From Haplomitrium mnioides (lineage: Eukaryota > Marchantiophyta > Haplomitriopsida > Calobryales), in contig JBNGIS010038806.1 of NCBI GenBank assembly GCA_049999725.1, positions 1 through 26,513 of the forward strand: a stretch of 26,513 bases of DNA, written 5' to 3'. Positions 9,765 to 18,452 of the stretch are shown here, one piece after another (position 1 is the first letter of the stretch; the number at the start of each line of letters is the position of its first letter). Below the pieces are notes generated by a model. That model saw nothing but the letters and a program-made list of their open reading frames with translations, was not told the DNA's origin and ran no database searches. Position numbers and translations under genes: made by a program.

Positions 9765-9891
9765 AAGTGCTTTTGGTGACTCTATTGTAATATCGGAGAT
9801 TGGAAAGTCTCCACACGATTCTCTAGCGGCTGCAGATGCTCAGCCTGTAGATTTAGATGAGACAGTTCCTCCCGAAGAGGATAGAGTCTGA

Positions 9892-10076
9892 GGACCTCTT
9901 TGAACACTTTGTATCATTAATAAATTTTATTTTTTCCAAATCTTTATTTGCCAAAGTTTCATCTTGTTGCTCTTTCAATCTATTTCAAGTCTTTTCATCA
10001 CGATTCAGTTTAGTGCGCTTAAGAACAAGTTGACTCAATTGATAGTCTAAGAATGGTTTGAACTCAATTGCTAATC
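9892..10076 (+). other. 3' flank of the divergent gene with poly(A)-signal candidate
   Basis: AATAAA at 9919-9924, 28 bases after the stop codon, could act as a near-upstream polyadenylation element. The rest is T-rich with no coding signal. Confidence 0.4.
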
Positions 10077-10460
10077 TAAGGATGATTTGGAGTCTTTGCA
10101 CATTGTTTAGTGTCTTTGCGCATTAAGTATTTGTAGCTCTTGTTCCAATTCCTTGCGCATTTAAGTTGCAAGGTTATTGTTCAGAGTCCCTGCACTCGTT
10201 GGTCAAAGGGTTCTTGTTCAATGTCTATACGTGCATAGGCTGTAGGGTTCTTGTTTAGAATCTTGGTGTGTAATGGCTCTAGGGTTCTAGTTCAAAGTCC
10301 ATGCATGCATAGCTTCATTGTTCTTGTTTAGAGTCTAAGCATGCACAAGATTTAGGATTTGTTTGGAGTCTATGCGTGCATATGCTTTATGGTTTTGGTT
10401 TGGAGTCTATGCTTGCATAGGATATGTTAGCTACGATGCTCAAAGTCAGGTTCAAAGTCC
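10077..10460. repeat. 35-38-bp degenerate tandem array sharing the palindromic core
   Basis: About ten units are visible, with GTC anchors at 10186, 10223, 10260, 10297, 10333, 10368 and 10405 and weaker ones either side. The consensus is roughly TTGTTCAGAGTCTATGCGYG followed by CATAGGCTTTAGGGTTC. The core TATGCGTGCATA is a variant of that in the 24- and 30-bp arrays. Here the period is not a multiple of three, in keeping with a non-coding location. Confidence 0.75.
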
Positions 10461-10789
10461 TTTCCCGACTGGACATTTACATATTTCTATAGTTTTTTTC
10501 TACCAAAAGATATATGTTTTATTTAATTTATGATGAATTTAGTTTATTCACAATAGTGTCAAGTTTTTATAAAATATTTGAATAACCAAAATGTTTTTTT
10601 TTCAAGGTATTTTCTTAAAAAAAATGTTTGAAATATAATCTCAATGCAAAATATGCATTTTGTGTTTATAAAAAATGATTTTTTTTTCGAAAAGAAGATT
10701 GTAGTCGTAAATTTGATGTTTTTGAATGCCAAATCACCAAAAAAAAAACAATTCGGCTGCCAAGTGAAACAAGAACTCAGTAGCGGTTC
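10461..10789. other. AT-rich spacer, no gene
   Basis: Very AT-rich sequence with several A and T runs of eight or more. I see no coding frame, and no repeat beyond homopolymers. The last 20 bases (about 10770-10789) contain a degenerate copy of the 19-bp motif found at 10790. Confidence 0.5.
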
Positions 10790-10808
10790 CTAGTTCAAAG
10801 TAGTGGCT
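10790..10808 (+). repeat. Left member of a 19-bp inverted motif (candidate terminal inverted repeat)
   Basis: CTAGTTCAAAGTAGTGGCT is repeated inverted with one mismatch at 18543-18561. It abuts the first base of homology to the DUF7869 gene, as a terminus beside an internal deletion would. It also resembles part of a 37-bp array unit (TTCTAGTTCAAAGT near 10285), so it may instead be a repeat remnant. I see no matching target-site duplication. Confidence 0.35.
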
Positions 10809-11868
10809 ATTTATATGACTTTGAAGAGCCTCTCTCTCCAACTTTGTATCTTTAATTGGACAACACGATACAAAAGAATAAGAATTCTATCTTATTTTGA
10901 TATCTTAGTCTCCTTATTGCCAAAAATGTTTTTCAAAAAATCAAGGTGGGATTTCTCATGGTTGGCCATACTCATGATCAAATCGATCAAATATTCAGCC
11001 AATTCCTGAAACGTTTGAAACATGTCAAAGATTTCAAGATTAGGAGTCTCAACGAGATGCTTCAATTATCATATAATCCTAAATCGCACGTAACTCTTTT
11101 GTTGGAAACATGGGATTTCAAAATTTTTCTACAACAATGTCCATCTCTGGTTCAAAGAATACATGATATAACCTTTAATCAACAATTCAAGTTTCAGTTG
11201 ACTGACTTCAAGGCAAAGATTTGGAGCAAACAATTTTCAACATATTAATTTTGGTTATCTCCGGATGGTATTTATGAACTCAAGTGCCTACCTGAACTGG
11301 ATAGAGAAATTTTGAGTTCAATGTTGATTCCTCTCAAGGCATATTCTGAAATCAAAAGATCTCAAAAGGAAGATAGAGAAGTTGATGCTGAGAAAGTGGT
11401 CTTTGCAATAAATGACACATGTTGAGCAATCTATGATAGAGCACCTAGGCCGCGAAAAGGGACTCTTTTGCACAACACTCGATACGGGCACAAATTTGGC
11501 AATCTAAATGAGATGAAAGCTAGAATGTTTATTTGTGTTGTTGCATCTTTAGATCCAATGGCATACCGTTTTTCTGGATAGTAATTCCTAAATTAAATAG
11601 CATCAACAAAAGGGAATGCAAATCCAAGCTACATATTGATGTACTTGATGTGACACAAATCATGATTCTATCTTTTTATTTTCTTCTTACACAAAAAACC
11701 ACTCTAGCTACCATTAAATCAAATCTATTTAAGTACGAAAGACAAAAAACCCTCAATCGTGAAATGTTTCAAAGAGATTCAATCAATGTCATTAACACCA
11801 AGACAAATCAAGTAAATCTTGATGAGTTTTCTAAAGTTGGATCTGAAGAAGTCGAGACAAGTGACTAA
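10809..11868 (+). pseudogene. DUF7869-domain protein gene, copy 2, 5'-truncated and internally deleted
   Basis: This copy is inverted relative to copy 1 and begins inside the DUF7869 core at the segment corresponding to about 5062 of copy 1. It carries LDN (about 10857), then after a frameshift FLMVGHTHDQIDQIF (10949-10993), a tract ending LSSMLIPLKAYSEIK near 11358, a stop in the sequence FSTY at 11246-11248, and TGA near 11424. About 240 bp present in copy 1 (about 4205-4450) are missing here. Beyond that it keeps the C-terminus that copy 1 has lost, including NTRYGHKFGNLNEMKARM. The reading frame moves near 11575 and ends at 11868 (EEVETSD). It is dead, but the two copies together outline the whole gene. 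Confidence 0.75.
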
Positions 11869-12470
11869 AGTAATTTAAAATTTTTATTGTATATTATGTA
11901 TTTTCAATTATATTGTAGAATAAGATTATTACTTTATAAAATGCATGAGAATGTGATGAAGCAATTTGTTGAATTTATTTGCCACCTTGAACTTTTTACT
12001 GTAAATCATTCCAACTTGAATTCTACTATCTGTAAATGAAACTTGAGTCTTTAGTTAATGTTTTCATTTGCTTTGTAAAATATTTTCTTCTCCAAAATGT
12101 AAGTATGTTGTTTCCAACTTTAGTGCTTGCTAGAAGACTTTAAGGTTATTGTATTGCTAAAGCATATGCTCAAATAAACTACTTATTTTTTGCTTGTAAT
12201 GACTTTGATGTATAACTTAAAATCTTTGGCATGCTTTGACTCAGATTTAGAGCTTTACACATATTTTACTTTTAGATTCTGAATCAGAAAACAAAACCTT
12301 TAGCGTGCATAGAGTTTGTTGCAAAAAATAGAATGTTTACCGTCTGTATCATCGGTTGTAGAGGTCTGAACCCTGTGCGAGCATAGACTTTGATTTGTAA
12401 GTCAAAACGTCGTGCGTTCAAAAACTCTTCTATGGAACCTAAACCATAGGTTCTTGATAGTCTTTGTTGT
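11869..12470. other. AT-rich 3' flank of DUF7869 copy 2 with remnants of the palindromic repeat
   Basis: There is no coding frame. Degenerate units related to the 37-bp array occur at about 12297-12320 (GCGTGCATAGAG) and 12360-12395 (CTGTGCGAGCATAGACTTTG). They match in type the units on the far side of the LTR element (18470-18505), so the retrotransposon probably inserted into such an array. Confidence 0.5.
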
Positions 12471-12564
12471 TGTAACGAGGCTGACTTAACTTGGCGGAAC
12501 TTCTAGATTTAGTTATTGCTAAAGTTAGTTAGAAGAAGTTTCTAGAAGAAGAAGCTTAGAGAAG
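12471..12564 (+). repeat. Partial chromovirus LTR interrupted by the assembly gap
   Basis: These 94 bases begin TGTAACGAGG and align with the first part of the LTRs at 12706 and 18004, including one perfect heat-shock element (12535-12547). The copy is cut by the N run. The five bases before it (GTTGT) differ by one from the five after the 3' LTR (GTTGA). So this, not the copy at 12706, could be the true 5' LTR border. Confidence 0.7.
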
Positions 12565-12664
12565 NNNNNNNNNNNNNNNNNNNNNNNNNNNNNNNNNNNN
12601 NNNNNNNNNNNNNNNNNNNNNNNNNNNNNNNNNNNNNNNNNNNNNNNNNNNNNNNNNNNNNNNN
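12565..12664. other. Assembly gap of 100 N
   Basis: Exactly 100 N, the conventional length for a gap of unknown size. It separates two copies of the same LTR start. Confidence 0.99.
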
Positions 12665-12774
12665 CAATAGCAACTTCAAAGTTTGGATTTCTAAGTGCTA
12701 TCTATTGTAACGAGACGCACTAAACTTGGCCGAACTTCTAGATTTAGTTATTGCTAAAGTTAATTAGCGAAGAA

Positions 12775-12937
12775 GAAGTTTCTAGAAGAAGAAGCTTAGA
12801 GAAGCTTCTAGAAGAGAGGAGAAGAAGAAGAAGCTTAGAGAAGCTTCTAGAAAGCTTGAGAAGACTAGAGATGCTTCTAGATGAAGAAAGAAGGTTCTAG
12901 AAGAGAAGCTTCTAGATGAAGAAAGAAGCTTCTAGAA
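12775..12937 (+). promoter_or_regulatory. Cluster of heat-shock elements in the 5' LTR
   Basis: Five perfect GAAnnTTCnnGAA sites lie at 12775-12787, 12801-12813, 12840-12852, 12890-12902 and 12925-12937, with imperfect sites between (for example 12905). This is the three-unit binding site of heat-shock transcription factors. The last is 95 bp upstream of the TATA box. Heat activation is inferred from the motif; the pattern is known from the Ty1/copia element ONSEN. Confidence 0.7.
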
Positions 12938-13031
12938 GAGAAGCTCCTAGAAAGCGTCAGAAGCATAGAGGATTCTAGAGGAAGGTTCCTTAGGACTAAA
13001 GTGACTTCTTAGTGAAGTCTTGTAAATGAAG

Positions 13032-13039
13032 TATAAATA
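13032..13039 (+). promoter_or_regulatory. TATA box of the 5' LTR
   Basis: TATAAATA in a conserved block that is identical in the 3' LTR (18292-18299). It lies downstream of the heat-shock-element cluster and about 160 bp before the LTR end. Confidence 0.7.
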
Positions 13040-13194
13040 GAGAGGGCTTGCCTCTTCTCCTTTATCTGGGAGTTTGGAAAGTCTTGTAAGAAATTTCTTT
13101 CTCTTCTCTATTTTCCTTTTTTTTTCTTGTTGAGCTTATCTTCTTTGCACAAGAGTATATTGATGTGCTACTCGATAGCTAAGAGTTTTTACAA

Positions 13195-13206
13195 TGGCAT
13201 CACTGC
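13195..13206 (+). other. Primer-binding site (initiator-Met type)
   Basis: TGGCATCACTGC begins one base after the LTR end and matches the common plant initiator-Met binding sequence at ten of twelve positions. Confidence 0.65.
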
Positions 13207-13493
13207 AAGGTTTTTCTTACACGTTGGAAGATTTGTGATCAAGATTGACAAAGATGGATAGATGGATTTATATAGCACCTAGGTTTCCAACTGTCAATCT
13301 TTTTAACATCAAAATTCAGCATATAGACAAGCATATGTTAGGGAAATGATTACTCCGCCATTTTGGCTTTGAGTTTATGCAACTAGTAATGGAATCTGAC
13401 CTACCATTTCTTTACCCTATTGTCACTTATGTCGAAGTTTGGAGTTGCACAATCTTTGTTTTGTATTAGACTGCTCAAATTGTTGATTAGAGC
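13207..13493 (+). other. Leader of the chromovirus, no clear gene
   Basis: Sequence between the primer-binding site and the first Gag-like residues. Stops occur in all frames and no motif is recognisable. It is probably untranslated leader plus the decayed N-terminus of gag. Confidence 0.4.
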
Positions 13494-14580
13494 GCTACAA
13501 ACGTCGTACGGGAGGAAGTGTTAAGAATGAGGCTGTAGGATTGGAACATACAGAGCATGACCAACAACTCCAATGGATGATGTCGAGGTTCCAAGCAATG
13601 GAAGCCTCTTTGATAGCACGGCAAGAGGAGAATAGTATGTTATTAAATAAAATTACGCAACTTTGAGCAAGGCAACAATCACATACGGAAGTCAATCAGA
13701 ATACATTGTTACAAAAGATGAAAAAATCTTGCAAGGTAGAACCCTACCGTGGCAGCCAAGAGATGGGTGTGCTTGAAGGTTGGATTTATCGAATGGAAGT
13801 GCATATATCTTTTTTTCCATCAACATCAGATATAGATCAAGGTCTCTTTGTTAGATCATTCCTTTTGGACGGCGCCTCAACATGGCTACAAACTTGAGAG
13901 CGGCTTCAAAGAAATGAAGGGAAATTACTGTCTTAGAGCACACTAAAATAATGATTGCTCCAACAATTCCAAGTTATGGACGCTTTAGCAATGGCTCAAA
14001 TGAAATTATAGGAGTTGAGACAACAAGGCAACATCCATCAATACATTGAGGAATTTCATAGCCTACAAGTGCAAATTGTAGACATAAGTCGAGCCAAAAC
14101 ATTGGACAACTTCAAATGGGGATTAAAACGAAGAGTCCAATAGGAAGTCATCTTGTATTACCTCACAATATGAGTGAAGTTACATCAATAGCTCAAAAGA
14201 TTGAAGGGTCACCCACCAATGTATGGGCATGATGAGCACTCACAAGGCACTTTTCATCAACTTGGACCAGCACCAATGGAGTTGGGTCACATTGGACAAA
14301 GGAATGACTTTTTCTACATAAGAATCTTTAATATGGTAAGAATCTTGGATTCCAATCGGTTCCACAAGCATTAGTATCGCAAAAAATGAGTACACCAAGT
14401 GAAGTGCATAGAGTAGAAACTCGCCAGTGTTTAAAAAGTAGGAGATTTGGCCATATTTCTTCTAATTATAGGGTTGGAAGAAACAATAGACCTATGCAAC
14501 GACCCATCAACAATATAAATGGCGAAGACAACCAAAGTCTACAAAGCAATGAGGTTCAAGAAAACAAAAGCAACCAATAA
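13494..14580 (+). pseudogene. Chromovirus gag, heavily mutated
   Basis: A single frame can be followed from an N-terminal coiled-coil-like segment (QQLQWMMSRFQAMEASLIAR, about 13560) through EPYRGSQEMGVLEGWIYRME (about 13740). The latter is the start of the retrotransposon-gag capsid domain, and FVRSFLLDGASTWLQT follows. Then come an alpha-helical region (QYIEEFHSLQVQI, about 14040) and a basic C-terminal part. No intact zinc knuckle is visible: CLKSRRFGHISSN near 14413 looks like a degraded one with its second Cys gone. About ten in-frame stops lie in this stretch, including 13664-13666 and one directly after WLQT near 13895. It cannot make Gag. Confidence 0.75.
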
Positions 14581-14956
14581 GGCAACCTCGTCATCTTATT
14601 GGTTTGACACAATGGAGAAGAGACAAGGCAAGTGGAAGAAGGAAAATAATCACTTGGGTGGAAAAGCGTCACAACTTATTGTGACAAATAGAAGGTTAGA
14701 AGGAGTACAAGTAAGGGTACTTATTAACTCGAGAGCTATAGAGAACTTTTTGTCAAAAACTATTGCATTGAAGTTTGGTCTCTCCTTAGAGAAGAGCTTA
14801 AATGAGAAGGTAGAACTACCAAATTCGCAAACAAAGATGATTGAGACTTTACCTCGAAGCATCGATTTGCAAATGGGTAAATATATGCAAAAATTAGAAT
14901 GGAGAGTGATTCGTCTTGCACGCTATGATATTATTCTTGGAATTCCTTGGATGTAG
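14581..14956 (+). pseudogene. Chromovirus aspartic protease with destroyed active site
   Basis: The frame of gag continues. VRVLINSRAIENFLS (about 14711-14755) is the retropepsin active-site loop, normally D-S-G. Here the Asp codon is Asn (AAC, 14726-14728) and the Gly codon is Arg (AGA, 14732-14734). Both changes are G-to-A. The downstream RYDIILGIPWM (about 14922) is the conserved second strand and ends in a stop at 14954-14956. The fold is recognisable but catalysis is impossible. Confidence 0.8.
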
Positions 14957-15310
14957 CAACATAATCCTCAAGTTGATTGGCGAATAAAGACAGTAGCAAC
15001 GCCGTAATGGAAGATTTATGGAGATCGTATCCAATCAGGTGGGAAAAGTCTACCACACATTGTTGTGAGCACTAAAGCCATCAATCCAAGGGATCTCTTA
15101 TTTTTTTGGGTTGATTAGACATATGGAGAAGACTATCGTGAGCATAAACAAGAACCCTTCCCTTCCAAAGAAGTTTCATAGAATATTAGAGGAATTCAAG
15201 GATGTTTTTCCAAACAATCTACCCTTTAAACTTCCTCCTCAAAGGCATATTGATCACAAGATTGAGGTTGCTATATAGGAAGCATTCCCGCTTGCAAATC
15301 ACCACATCGA
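14957..15310 (+). pseudogene. Chromovirus protease-RT linker
   Basis: Stops interrupt every frame, but fragments of the polyprotein between protease and reverse transcriptase can be seen, such as the region around 15175-15240 that precedes the RT in this family. No separate gene. Confidence 0.5.
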
Positions 15311-16686
15311 TTGGCCCCAAATGAGCTTGAAGAATGCAAGAAAAAAGTTGAAGAGTTGCTTTTCAAAGGATTCATTCAACTTAGTAAGTCTCCATATGAT
15401 GCTCCTATTTTGTTTGTGAAGAAGAAGGATGATAGCATGCGGATGTGCATTGAATATAAAGCATTGAATCAACAAACAGTAAAAAATAAATATCCATTGC
15501 TATTACTAGATGATTTATTTGATCAACTTCATGGAGCTAAATTCTTCACCAAACTGGATTTGCATAGTGGCTATGCGCAATACAAGTGGCAGATGAAGAT
15601 GTTCCCACAATAGCCTTTGAAAGTCATTATAGCCACTTTGAGTATCTTAATATGCCATTTAAGTTGACCAATGCTCCTACCACATTTATGGGGTTGATGA
15701 ATGATATCTTTTACTCATTTCTTGACAAGTTTGTCATTGTTTTTCTTGATGATATTTTGATTTATAACCGAAGTCTTGTTGAGCATCAAAAACACTTGCG
15801 GCAAGTATTGCGGGTCATGTGGGATAATTAGTTATATGCAAAACCTTCCAAGTACAAATTTGGAAGATCCAAAGTAGATTATCTTAGCCATTGTGTTAGT
15901 GCTCAATAGATACAAGTGATGCAAAATAAAGTTGACGTAGTTCAACAGTGGACAACTCTACAGGATGTTACCCAATTACGTGAATTTTTGGGTTTGACAA
16001 GTTTTTATCGACGTTTTGTGAAAGACTTTGCACACATTGCGCATGCCTTGATTGAGTTGCTTGGGAAAAATGCACATTGAAAATAGGGATCTCGAGAGGA
16101 GTTAGCTTCCAAACTTTGATGGATGCATTGTTTCATGCACCTATCCTCAAGTGGTATGACCCAACTAAGCCTATCAAGATTGTGGTGGATGCCTCAAGGG
16201 TTGCTGTTGGTGAAGTTTTCCTCCAAGAATGGGAGGATGGATGGCATCTTATGGCTTTCTTCTAAAAAAAAACTACAAGCTACAGAGCAGAACTATCATA
16301 CAATAGAGCGAGAAGAATTGGCCATTGTACTTGCCACCAAACATTGGAAACACTATTTGGATGACAAGGAGTTTATTGTAGAGACTGATTACAAGCCTTT
16401 GATCTATTTGGAGACATAAAATGATCTATCAAAGCGCGAACTTTGTTGGACGGAGTTGCGTAAAAAATACTATATGGAGATTGTATATGTGGAAGGTAAA
16501 AATCAACTAGCAGATTCTTTGTCACTTGCGTCTCATGCTAATCAAGTTTCAATGGTTTCAATTCAACTCAAGTGGTGGCAGCAACTTGTTGAAACCACTC
16601 GACATGATTTAGAGGTTCATGTCGCAAAAGGCAAGAAGGGCTTCCATGAGGTTCGAGGTGTAATCTTCAAAAATGGAAGACTTTGA
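15311..16686 (+). pseudogene. Chromovirus reverse transcriptase and RNase H
   Basis: RT copies the element RNA into DNA and RNase H removes the RNA strand. RT motifs appear in order: [15 protein letters not shown] (about 15388), [19 protein letters not shown] (about 15484), [12 protein letters not shown] (first catalytic Asp, about 15555) and VIVFLDDILIY (FLDD box 15742-15753). The frame shifts near 15600 and again around 15830-16120. RNase H motifs follow: KIVVDASRVAVGEVFLQ (about 16177, catalytic Asp kept), EREELAIVLATKHWKHYL (about 16303) and FIVETDYKPLIYL. The sequence ends with the tether toward integrase (YVEGKNQLADSLSLAS, about 16486). Catalytic acids are largely present, but stops and frameshifts inactivate it. 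Confidence 0.88.
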
Positions 16687-17535
16687 GTGCCTCAAGATGC
16701 ATAACTTCACACCATTGTGCTCCAAGAGGTCAATGATACGACTTTGGTAGGACATATAGGCATAACAAAAACACTTGAGTTACTATAATGATCTTATTAT
16801 TGGCCAAATATGACAAATGATCCATAGACATTTGTACAAAGTTGTCTGGCATGTCAACAAAACAAGGCGAGTAATTAAAAGCATGTAGGGCTTCTACAAC
16901 CTCTTCTTATTCTCGATCAATGATGGGAACATGTGAGCTTGGATTTGGTATGTGAACTTCCAACTACTTCCAAAGAACATGATTCTATGATGGTTTTTGT
17001 TGATAAGTTGAGAAAAGTGATCCATATTTGAGCCACTACCATGACGGTAATAGCTCATAAGTTGGTACAACTAAACTTGGAGGCAATCCTTTCTCAACAT
17101 GGTCTCTCCTCAACACTCATTTCAGATCAAGGTACTCAAATCACAAGTATGTCTTGGAAGAGCCTATTTTCAAGTTTCAAGACTTAATCAGCCATGTCTA
17201 CAGCATATCATCCCGAATCGGATGGTCAAACAGTGCGTGCAAATCATACTATTGAAGATATGTTGCTCGCCTTCACACTTGAGGAACAATAGGAGTGGGA
17301 TTTGTTGCTACTACTGGTAGAGTTTGCCTACAACAACTCTGTCAATGCCTCAACTAAGGCCACTCTTTTCTTCCTTACCTATAGAGAACACCCTTTGACA
17401 TCGGCGAGTTTGATTACCATGGGTTCACAGACTAACATGCCTTTTAAAGTTGAAACCACTCAAGATTTTGTACAACAAATCCATTGTGCAATCCATCTTG
17501 CTCGTAACAAGCTTGTGATTGCACAAAATCATTAG
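16687..17535 (+). pseudogene. Chromovirus integrase
   Basis: Integrase inserts the DNA copy. A single frame carries the HHCC zinc domain (GHIGITKTLELL about 16750; SCLACQQNKAS about 16842). The core follows with Asp one at 16942-16944 (SLDLV) and Asp two at 17125-17127 (ISDQGT). In the third motif DGQTVRAN the catalytic Glu is replaced by Val (GTG, 17233-17235). FAYNNSVNAST follows near 17323. Many in-frame stops are present (for example a TAA-TGA pair near 16787), but the frame holds for about 800 bp without a shift. Inactive by both stops and active-site loss. Confidence 0.88.
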
Positions 17536-17990
17536 AAGTAGTATGTTGATGCTCATCGTTGAGACGAGACATTTGTTGTGGGAAAAAAAGTATGGTTGTT
17601 TACTACTCACTTTCATATGCTTGGTGTTCGTAAGGTCAATGCACATTTCATTGGGCCTTTACAAGCTTGATTTACCGGCCTATATGAAACTTCATCCAAT
17701 TTTTCATGTTTTGCTTCTTCACCACTACGTGCCTCGTTCCTCTCAGTTTACCAATCAACATAAATCTCCACCTTTATCGGAGATTGTGGATGGTCATACA
17801 GAATATGAGGTAGAGTGCAATCTCAAGAAGCACATCTTCAATTGTTGGCACAAGCAAGTCTTTTAATATTTGGTGTTGTTGAAAGGGGACCCTTTGTACG
17901 AAGCCACTTGGAAACCTCTCTCTAACCTTCGCAATGCTATGTCATTGGTAGCTGCTTTTGATCGTACTTGCAATGATGACGTTTCATCTT
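17536..17990 (+). pseudogene. Chromovirus integrase C-terminus with chromodomain
   Basis: After a frameshift the text reads LPAYMKLHPIFHVLLLHHYV (about 17670), the usual integrase C-terminal block. EIVDGHTEYEVE (about 17785), YLVLLKGDP and YEATWKPLSNL (to about 17930) follow, and together they form a chromodomain. In chromoviruses this domain steers integration by binding modified histone H3. One stop (TAA, 17864-17866) splits it. The frame ends close to the polypurine tract. Confidence 0.8.
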
Positions 17991-18001
17991 AAAGAGGGAG
18001 G
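17991..18001 (+). other. Polypurine tract of the chromovirus
   Basis: AAAGAGGGAGG lies three bases before the TG of the 3' LTR, the expected site of plus-strand priming. Confidence 0.8.
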
Positions 18002-18003
18002 TT

Positions 18004-18452
18004 TGTAACAAGACCGGCTAAACTTGACGGAACCTCTAGATTTAGTTGTTGCTAAAGTTAGTTATTGGAGAAGAAGTTTCTAGAAGAAGAAGCTTGGAGA
18101 AGCTTCTAGAAGATAAGAGAAGAAGAAGTTTAGAGAAGCTTCTAGAAGGCTTGAGAAGACTAGAGATGCTTCTAGATGAAGAAAGGAGGTTCTAGAAGAG
18201 AAGCTTCTAGAAAGTACCGGAAGCATGGAGGATTCTAGAAGAAGGTTCCTTAGAATTCAAGTGACTTCTTAGTGAAGTCTTGTAAATGAAGTATAAATAG
18301 AGAGGGCTTGGCTCTTCTCCTTCATTTGGGAGTTTGGAAAGTCTTGTAGGAAATTTCATTCTCTTCTTTATTTTCCTTTCTTTTCTTGTTGAGATTATCT
18401 TCTTTGCACAAGAGTATATTGATATGTTACTAGTGAGCCAAGAGTTTTTACA
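18004..18452 (+). repeat. 3' LTR of the chromovirus
   Basis: The LTR runs from TGTAACAAG to TTTTTACA. Its four perfect heat-shock elements are at 18073-18085, 18099-18111, 18135-18147 and 18200-18212. The TATA box is at 18292-18299. It is shorter than the 5' LTR because of fewer internal GAAGCTTCTAGAAG-type units. Confidence 0.9.
18073..18212 (+). promoter_or_regulatory. Cluster of heat-shock elements in the 3' LTR
   Basis: Four perfect GAAnnTTCnnGAA sites end 80 bp upstream of the TATA box at 18292. This mirrors the 5' LTR cluster and could drive outward transcription into 18453 onward. Confidence 0.65.

Larger units (their letters stand above)
7513..9891 (+). pseudogene. Divergent partner gene of unknown function, broken
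   Basis: I do not recognise this protein. It begins MASQGIVSGSAKPKPYRYSD (7513) and continues with DVIKALEHARL and LVNYCSLRDPDHHLYLF. A 24-bp repeat array (7723-7842) leads into a likely intron whose acceptor is TTTATTTTCAG|TTC (exon from 7939). The main exon (7939-9414) has a Lys/Ser/Pro-rich linker with likely nuclear-localisation stretches (about 8130-8230), then a predicted globular, charged region. A donor CTTGTG|GTAATT ends it at 9414. The last exon ends at 9891 (PPEEDRV) after the 9501-9764 array. Stops at 7606-7608, 8644-8646, 8710-8712, 8857-8859, 9034-9036 and 9160-9162 interrupt it, yet the frame is never shifted across the 1.48-kb exon. It is probably the second gene of the DUF7869 unit, to judge by its position and shared repeats. 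Confidence 0.6.
12706..13193 (+). repeat. 5' LTR of the chromovirus
   Basis: The LTR runs from TGTAACGAG to TTTTTACA and aligns with 18004-18452. It is longer than the 3' LTR because of extra GAAGCTTCTAGAAG-type repeat copies in U3. A TATA box is at 13032, and T-rich R/U5 sequence precedes the end. Confidence 0.9.
12706..18452 (+). mobile_element. Ty3/gypsy chromovirus retrotransposon
   Basis: The order is 5' LTR (12706-13193), primer-binding site (13195), gag, protease, reverse transcriptase, RNase H, integrase, chromodomain, polypurine tract (17991) and 3' LTR (18004-18452). The integrase lies after RT, as in Ty3, and the C-terminal chromodomain places it among the chromoviruses. The LTRs start TGTAAC and end TTTTTACA. 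The last roughly 185 bp of the two LTRs differ at about a dozen positions, so the insertion is not recent. The flanking five bases (TCTAT and GTTGA) do not match, and a further partial LTR lies upstream of the gap. Confidence 0.9.

Noticed and set aside
7513-9891. U-to-C RNA editing as an explanation for the many in-frame stops
   Set aside because: Fern and hornwort organelles edit stops back to Gln or Arg codons, but this is nuclear retroelement DNA with additional frameshifts and damaged active sites. Cytosine deamination in silenced elements is the simpler cause.
10285-10300. Resemblance of an array unit (TTCTAGTTCAAAGT) to the 19-bp inverted motif as proof that the motif is only array debris
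   Set aside because: The resemblance covers about 14 bases and not the GTAGYGGCT half, so neither view is settled; kept as a caveat.
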